Shown here piece by piece: positions 61,251-64,000 of a stretch of 64,000 nt of DNA. The position numbers were made by a program, and so were the translations under genes. Every line of letters starts with the position of its first letter. The first letter of the stretch is position 1. The DNA comes from Alloboseaceae bacterium BT-24-1 (lineage in GTDB: Bacteria > Pseudomonadota > Alphaproteobacteria > Rhizobiales > Beijerinckiaceae). Where the stretch lies: assembly GCA_025846845.1 (NCBI GenBank), contig JAOYTL010000017.1, positions 1 through 64,000 on the forward strand. The letters are read 5' to 3'. The notes under the pieces are model-generated. The model was not told the origin of the DNA. It did not search any database and worked only from the letters and a program-made list of their open reading frames with translations.

Positions 61251-62285
61251 TCAGGCCGCCTGCGGTTGCGCGGCGTCGCCGAGATAGGCGCCCTGGAACG
61301 TCGTCATCACATGCGCGACCATCTCGCGGGCGATGTGGAGCTGGTCGTCCTCGAAGGCGATGGTGCGCGGCGAGTTGAGCACGATCTCATAGCTCGGGAA
61401 GTAGTCGACGAAGTCGAAGCGGCGGAACAGCTCCTCGGCCACGGCACGCAGCAGCGATTTCGAGGCGCTGTTGGCGACGATCACGTCGGCATCCTTGAAG
61501 GTCGCGCCGAACGGCACCGGCGAAACGGTGACGATGAAGCGCATCTCCGGATGGCAGTGCTCGCGGATCAGCCCGATCGTGTCGAGCATGTCGGCCAGCG
61601 TCGTATCGTAGCCGTAGTCGATGAAGCGGAAGCGATCGGGCATGCGCGCCAGCCAGGTCGGGCCGGGATGCGCATTCATCGCGATCCCGGTCTCGGAATC
61701 GAGCCAGGTCTCGGTCAGGCCGAGCGTGAAGAAGCAGATGCGCGCATTCTTGATCTGCGCGGTCGCCTCGGTGAGGCGCTTGCGGTTGGCGAAGGCGGTC
61801 TCGCGGTCGAGCAGCTTGAGACCGCTGGCATGAGGATCGAACCATTGCCCGGGCGCGAGCTCGATCAGCCCGTCATTGGGATAGCTCTCGCCCGCCAGCA
61901 CGCGCCTGAGTTCGTGCGTCATCGAACGGACCGAGTATTTGTTGAGCGCGCCGCGGGAAAGCTGGCCGCGATCGGCGCCGCCGCCGCGGCCCGTCTCCTC
62001 ATCCCAGCTCTCGAAATGCTCGGCCGGCACGCCATGGCCCTTGAGCAGCAGCGGCAGGCCGCGCATCATCAGGATGTTCTCGACCTCGCGGGCGAAGCAC
62101 GAACCCATGGTGAAGATCGGCCAGGACGGGTCGATCTTGAATTTCGATTTGTGTTCGACGGAAAGATAGTTGCCGGTGGTCAGCCGTTCCTTGGCCATCT
62201 TCTCCGGCTTGCCCGAGATCCAGCCGCGCACGGGATTGCCGCGCATGATGGATAGGGCGGTGCCTGCATTGTACTCGATCTTCAT
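61251..62285 (-). CDS. GSCFA-domain protein
   Basis: A 344-residue protein from the ATG at 62285 (AGGAG seven bases upstream). It contains the family's namesake motif MGSCFA near residues 58-63, then the conserved FFTLGLTETW and a late VTVSPVPF. The GSCFA family is related to SGNH hydrolases and is often found with polysaccharide genes; an acyl-esterase or transferase role on surface glycans is likely but unproven. It follows the pyruvyl-transferase gene by 146 bp on the same strand. Confidence 0.8.
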   Translation of the reverse strand: MKIEYNAGTALSIMRGNPVRGWISGKPEKMAKERLTTGNYLSVEHKSKFKIDPSWPIFTMGSCFAREVENILMMRGLPLLLKGHGVPAEHFESWDEETGRGGGADRGQLSRGALNKYSVRSMTHELRRVLAGESYPNDGLIELAPGQWFDPHASGLKLLDRETAFANRKRLTEATAQIKNARICFFTLGLTETWLDSETGIAMNAHPGPTWLARMPDRFRFIDYGYDTTLADMLDTIGLIREHCHPEMRFIVTVSPVPFGATFKDADVIVANSASKSLLRAVAEELFRRFDFVDYFPSYEIVLNSPRTIAFEDDQLHIAREMVAHVMTTFQGAYLGDAAQPQAA

Positions 62286-62398
62286 GATCGTCTCCTGCGT
62301 TCGAGGAACCTCTCGGGCTCGACGTTGCGGACTCGAAAGCCTTGGGTGCTCGCCGGGTGTTTGCTGATGGCCCGGTGACCTCCGGGCGTTTCCTCCAA

Positions 62399-62422
62399 CT
62401 GGCGCGATCTTCGTCGCGCCAG
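62399..62422 (-). terminator. Stem-loop after the pyruvyl-transferase gene
   Basis: A 9-bp perfect stem CTGGCGCGA/TCGCGCCAG with a 6-nt loop lies 9 bp after the stop at 62431. No T-run follows on the minus strand, so it is a weak terminator at best and may instead stabilise the mRNA end or attenuate transcription into the GSCFA gene. Confidence 0.4.
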
Positions 62423-62430
62423 GCCTGGTC

Positions 62431-63891
62431 TCACATGCGGTGGGGAATGCCGTTGTAGTCGAGGAAGCCGCGCATCCGGTCGTAGGAGGCGGCATAGCTC
62501 TTCGCGAGGTTGTTCAGCGCCGCATCCTGGTAGACGGCGCGCCAGCCGCCCTCGGCCAGCGCCGCTTCCGGCACGACCGGGATCTTCAGCGTCTCGGCGA
62601 GTTCCTGGCTGCGCGTATCATAGGCGACGAGCACGCCCGGCACGCCCTGCGCGACCGCCGGGAGAACGCCATGGACGCGGTAGCCGACGGCAAGATCGAT
62701 CGAGCGGGCGAATTCGTCGTAACGCTCGACGTCGAAGAAGGAGAACAGCTGCTTCTCATAGATGCGCCGCATCGGGACATCCTCCGGACCGTCCCACCAT
62801 TTGGTCTTGACGAACTCCGCGACGGCCTTCTCCTTCGCCGCGCCATCGCGCAGGAAGAAGGCCTTCTCCTCCTGCTCGCCATGCGAGGACATCACCATCT
62901 CGCTCTGGCTGTCGACCTTGAGCAGCGCGGCCTTCTGGTTGCGCAGATAGGCCTCGGGATCGGCGGTGTAGCTCTTGTCGGCCTCGCGGCGCAGGCTGAA
63001 GGCGACCTTGCGGATCTCGCGCTGGTCGGGGATGCGGATCTTGAGGTCGCGGTTGCGGGTCCGGAAGATCGACGGGCAGCCGACGACCTCGACATTCTTG
63101 ATGCCGTTCTGGCGCAGGGTCTCGGCGCTGAAGGCGCCGCGCACGCCGATCGCGGCCGAGCGTTCGCCGACGATCGACCAGAAGCGCCTGGAGGCCTCGG
63201 GCAGCTCGATCTTGCGGTTCTGGCTCGCCTGGGCGCCGACGCCGATCGCGTAGACCGGCAGCTTCACCTTCTCCAGCACCTCGACGGCGCGGAACCATTC
63301 CATGTTCTCGTGGATGAAGTTCGAGCCGCGCACGAAGACGAAATCGAATTCGCTGGCATAGCGCGCGATGTCGGCATCGGTCGGCGACATGATCTTCATT
63401 GGCTCCAGATGCGCATAGCGCAGGAGCTTCAGCGTCGAATCATAGACGATCATGTCGCCGATGTTGAAGTAGTCGCTGAGCAGCTTCTCCATCGGCGCGC
63501 GATACCAGCGCACCTTGTCGTGCTCGTAGACCTCGCCGGCCGGGTAGATCACCAGCGCGCGCAATTTGGTCTCGGTCGCGATCGGACGCAGATTCGAGCC
63601 CGGGGCGAGCGTGCCTGTGGCTGCATCGGCGATCGCGACCGAGTGGGGGCGCCCATTGGGCAGGCTTGGCAACGGGATGGTCAGTTCGGCGACATCCGCC
63701 TCGGCCGTGACGATCGCGTCGGGTTGGATGATGGCGTATTCCTGTCCGTCGAGCATCAGCTTGAGCACCGGCCAGCTCCGGTCGGGCCGGCGCCCGATGG
63801 CGACAACCACCTCGCCGGTGGTGGCGCGCAGGATCTTGATGGCGTTCTCGGCAGAGACCACGGAGCCGAGATTGAGCACGGGCGCGTTCAT
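62431..63891 (-). CDS. Polysaccharide pyruvyl transferase family protein
   Basis: A 486-residue protein. The first 110 residues form a beta-rich N-terminal extension; the pyruvyl-transferase domain follows with FVFVRGSNFIHENME, PVYAIGVGAQAS, IGVRGAFSAETL, VVGCPSIF and VGYRVHGVLPAVAQGVPGVL (two adjacent parts). The R-x-H-G motif in YRVHG is the conserved C-terminal site. The family adds pyruvyl ketals to surface polysaccharides. Its start overlaps the preceding gene by four bases. The N-terminal extension is not part of the usual family and is unassigned. Confidence 0.85.
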   Translation of the reverse strand: MNAPVLNLGSVVSAENAIKILRATTGEVVVAIGRRPDRSWPVLKLMLDGQEYAIIQPDAIVTAEADVAELTIPLPSLPNGRPHSVAIADAATGTLAPGSNLRPIATETKLRALVIYPAGEVYEHDKVRWYRAPMEKLLSDYFNIGDMIVYDSTLKLLRYAHLEPMKIMSPTDADIARYASEFDFVFVRGSNFIHENMEWFRAVEVLEKVKLPVYAIGVGAQASQNRKIELPEASRRFWSIVGERSAAIGVRGAFSAETLRQNGIKNVEVVGCPSIFRTRNRDLKIRIPDQREIRKVAFSLRREADKSYTADPEAYLRNQKAALLKVDSQSEMVMSSHGEQEEKAFFLRDGAAKEKAVAEFVKTKWWDGPEDVPMRRIYEKQLFSFFDVERYDEFARSIDLAVGYRVHGVLPAVAQGVPGVLVAYDTRSQELAETLKIPVVPEAALAEGGWRAVYQDAALNNLAKSYAASYDRMRGFLDYNGIPHRM

Positions 63892-64000
63892 GGCCCCTCC
63901 TTGACGAACTGTACTTTGAGGCGGACCAGGTCGCGGTCGGGGCCGAGCTTGCAGTCGGCGACCTTCATCCTGGTCATGAAGAGATAGGCATCGTCGCCGG
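63888..64000 (-). CDS. C-terminal fragment of a gene upstream of the pyruvyl transferase
   Basis: An open frame enters from the right edge and stops at 63888, overlapping the pyruvyl-transferase start (ATGA). About 37 residues are present, ending RLKVQFVKEGP, with YLFMTRMKVADCKLG before that. GGAGG just before the overlap serves the next gene. The fragment is too short to assign; it is probably part of the same surface-polysaccharide operon. Confidence 0.6.
   Translation of the reverse strand, partial: GDDAYLFMTRMKVADCKLGPDRDLVRLKVQFVKEGP

Overview
The window is GC-rich, densely coding DNA (by eye about two thirds G+C) that reads as a chromosomal segment of an alphaproteobacterium of the Hyphomicrobiales. 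A Bosea-like organism is my best guess from gene content and style; this is inference and no search was run. Supporting signs are a SAM-II riboswitch (a class best known from alphaproteobacteria), many ABC and TRAP importers, a compact thiamine operon, and long inverted-repeat elements between operons. No tRNA, rRNA, CRISPR array or phage was seen. A possible insertion-sequence end lies at the extreme left edge.

Layout. 1-270: possible IS end abutting an intergenic repeat. 268-5460: ugp operon for glycerol-3-phosphate uptake (ugpB, ugpA, a creatininase-family hydrolase, ugpE, ugpC, minus strand) behind a three-repeat Pho box. 5560-7769: a fumarylacetoacetate-hydrolase-family enzyme and a trans-3-hydroxy-L-proline dehydratase. 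7776-10002: a small envelope protein and a polytopic membrane protein. 10003-16476: thiamine operon thiC-thiO-thiS-thiG-thiF-thiM-thiE under a TPP riboswitch with a ribosome-site hairpin. 16574-19444: two small proteins and a large OmpA-family protein with a Pro/Ala/Gln repeat region. 19574-30095: a dipeptide-type ABC importer split over two divergent operons, with three hydrolases of amide-hydrolase families, a MarR regulator and two dehydrogenases. 30228-37065: phosphonate gene pair (FAD amine oxidase and phosphonoacetaldehyde hydrolase), then a Liv-type importer. 37241-40668: metNIQ-type methionine importer behind a long leader with promoter, SAM-II aptamer, RBS hairpin, a 22-codon ORF ending Met-Met-Cys-Cys-Cys, and two small ORFs. 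40844-43294: small housekeeping or hypothetical genes. 43395-46236: DsbD and a redoxin. 46309-47939: rfbB and rfbC. 47971-49788: anmK, a PepSY-like exported protein and a small protein. 49874-52977: D-aminopeptidase plus an orphan peptide-binding protein. 53197-53508: a small putative lipoprotein. 53521-60790: TRAP importer, VOC protein, RuBisCO-like protein (OiaX type) and DUF1537 kinase (OiaK type), divergent from a LacI regulator. 60803-64000: a hypothetical gene, then GSCFA and polysaccharide pyruvyl transferase proteins and the end of a further gene.

How the parts fit. Much of the window is scavenging: glycerol phosphate (Pho-controlled), phosphonates, peptides or cyclic amides, methionine, D-amino-acid peptides, and an apionate-type branched sugar acid. 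Cofactor and sulfur supply are under RNA control (TPP and SAM). The rest concerns the cell envelope and surface polysaccharide. The least-described structure I see is the composite SAM-II and Met/Cys-leader region upstream of the methionine transporter.
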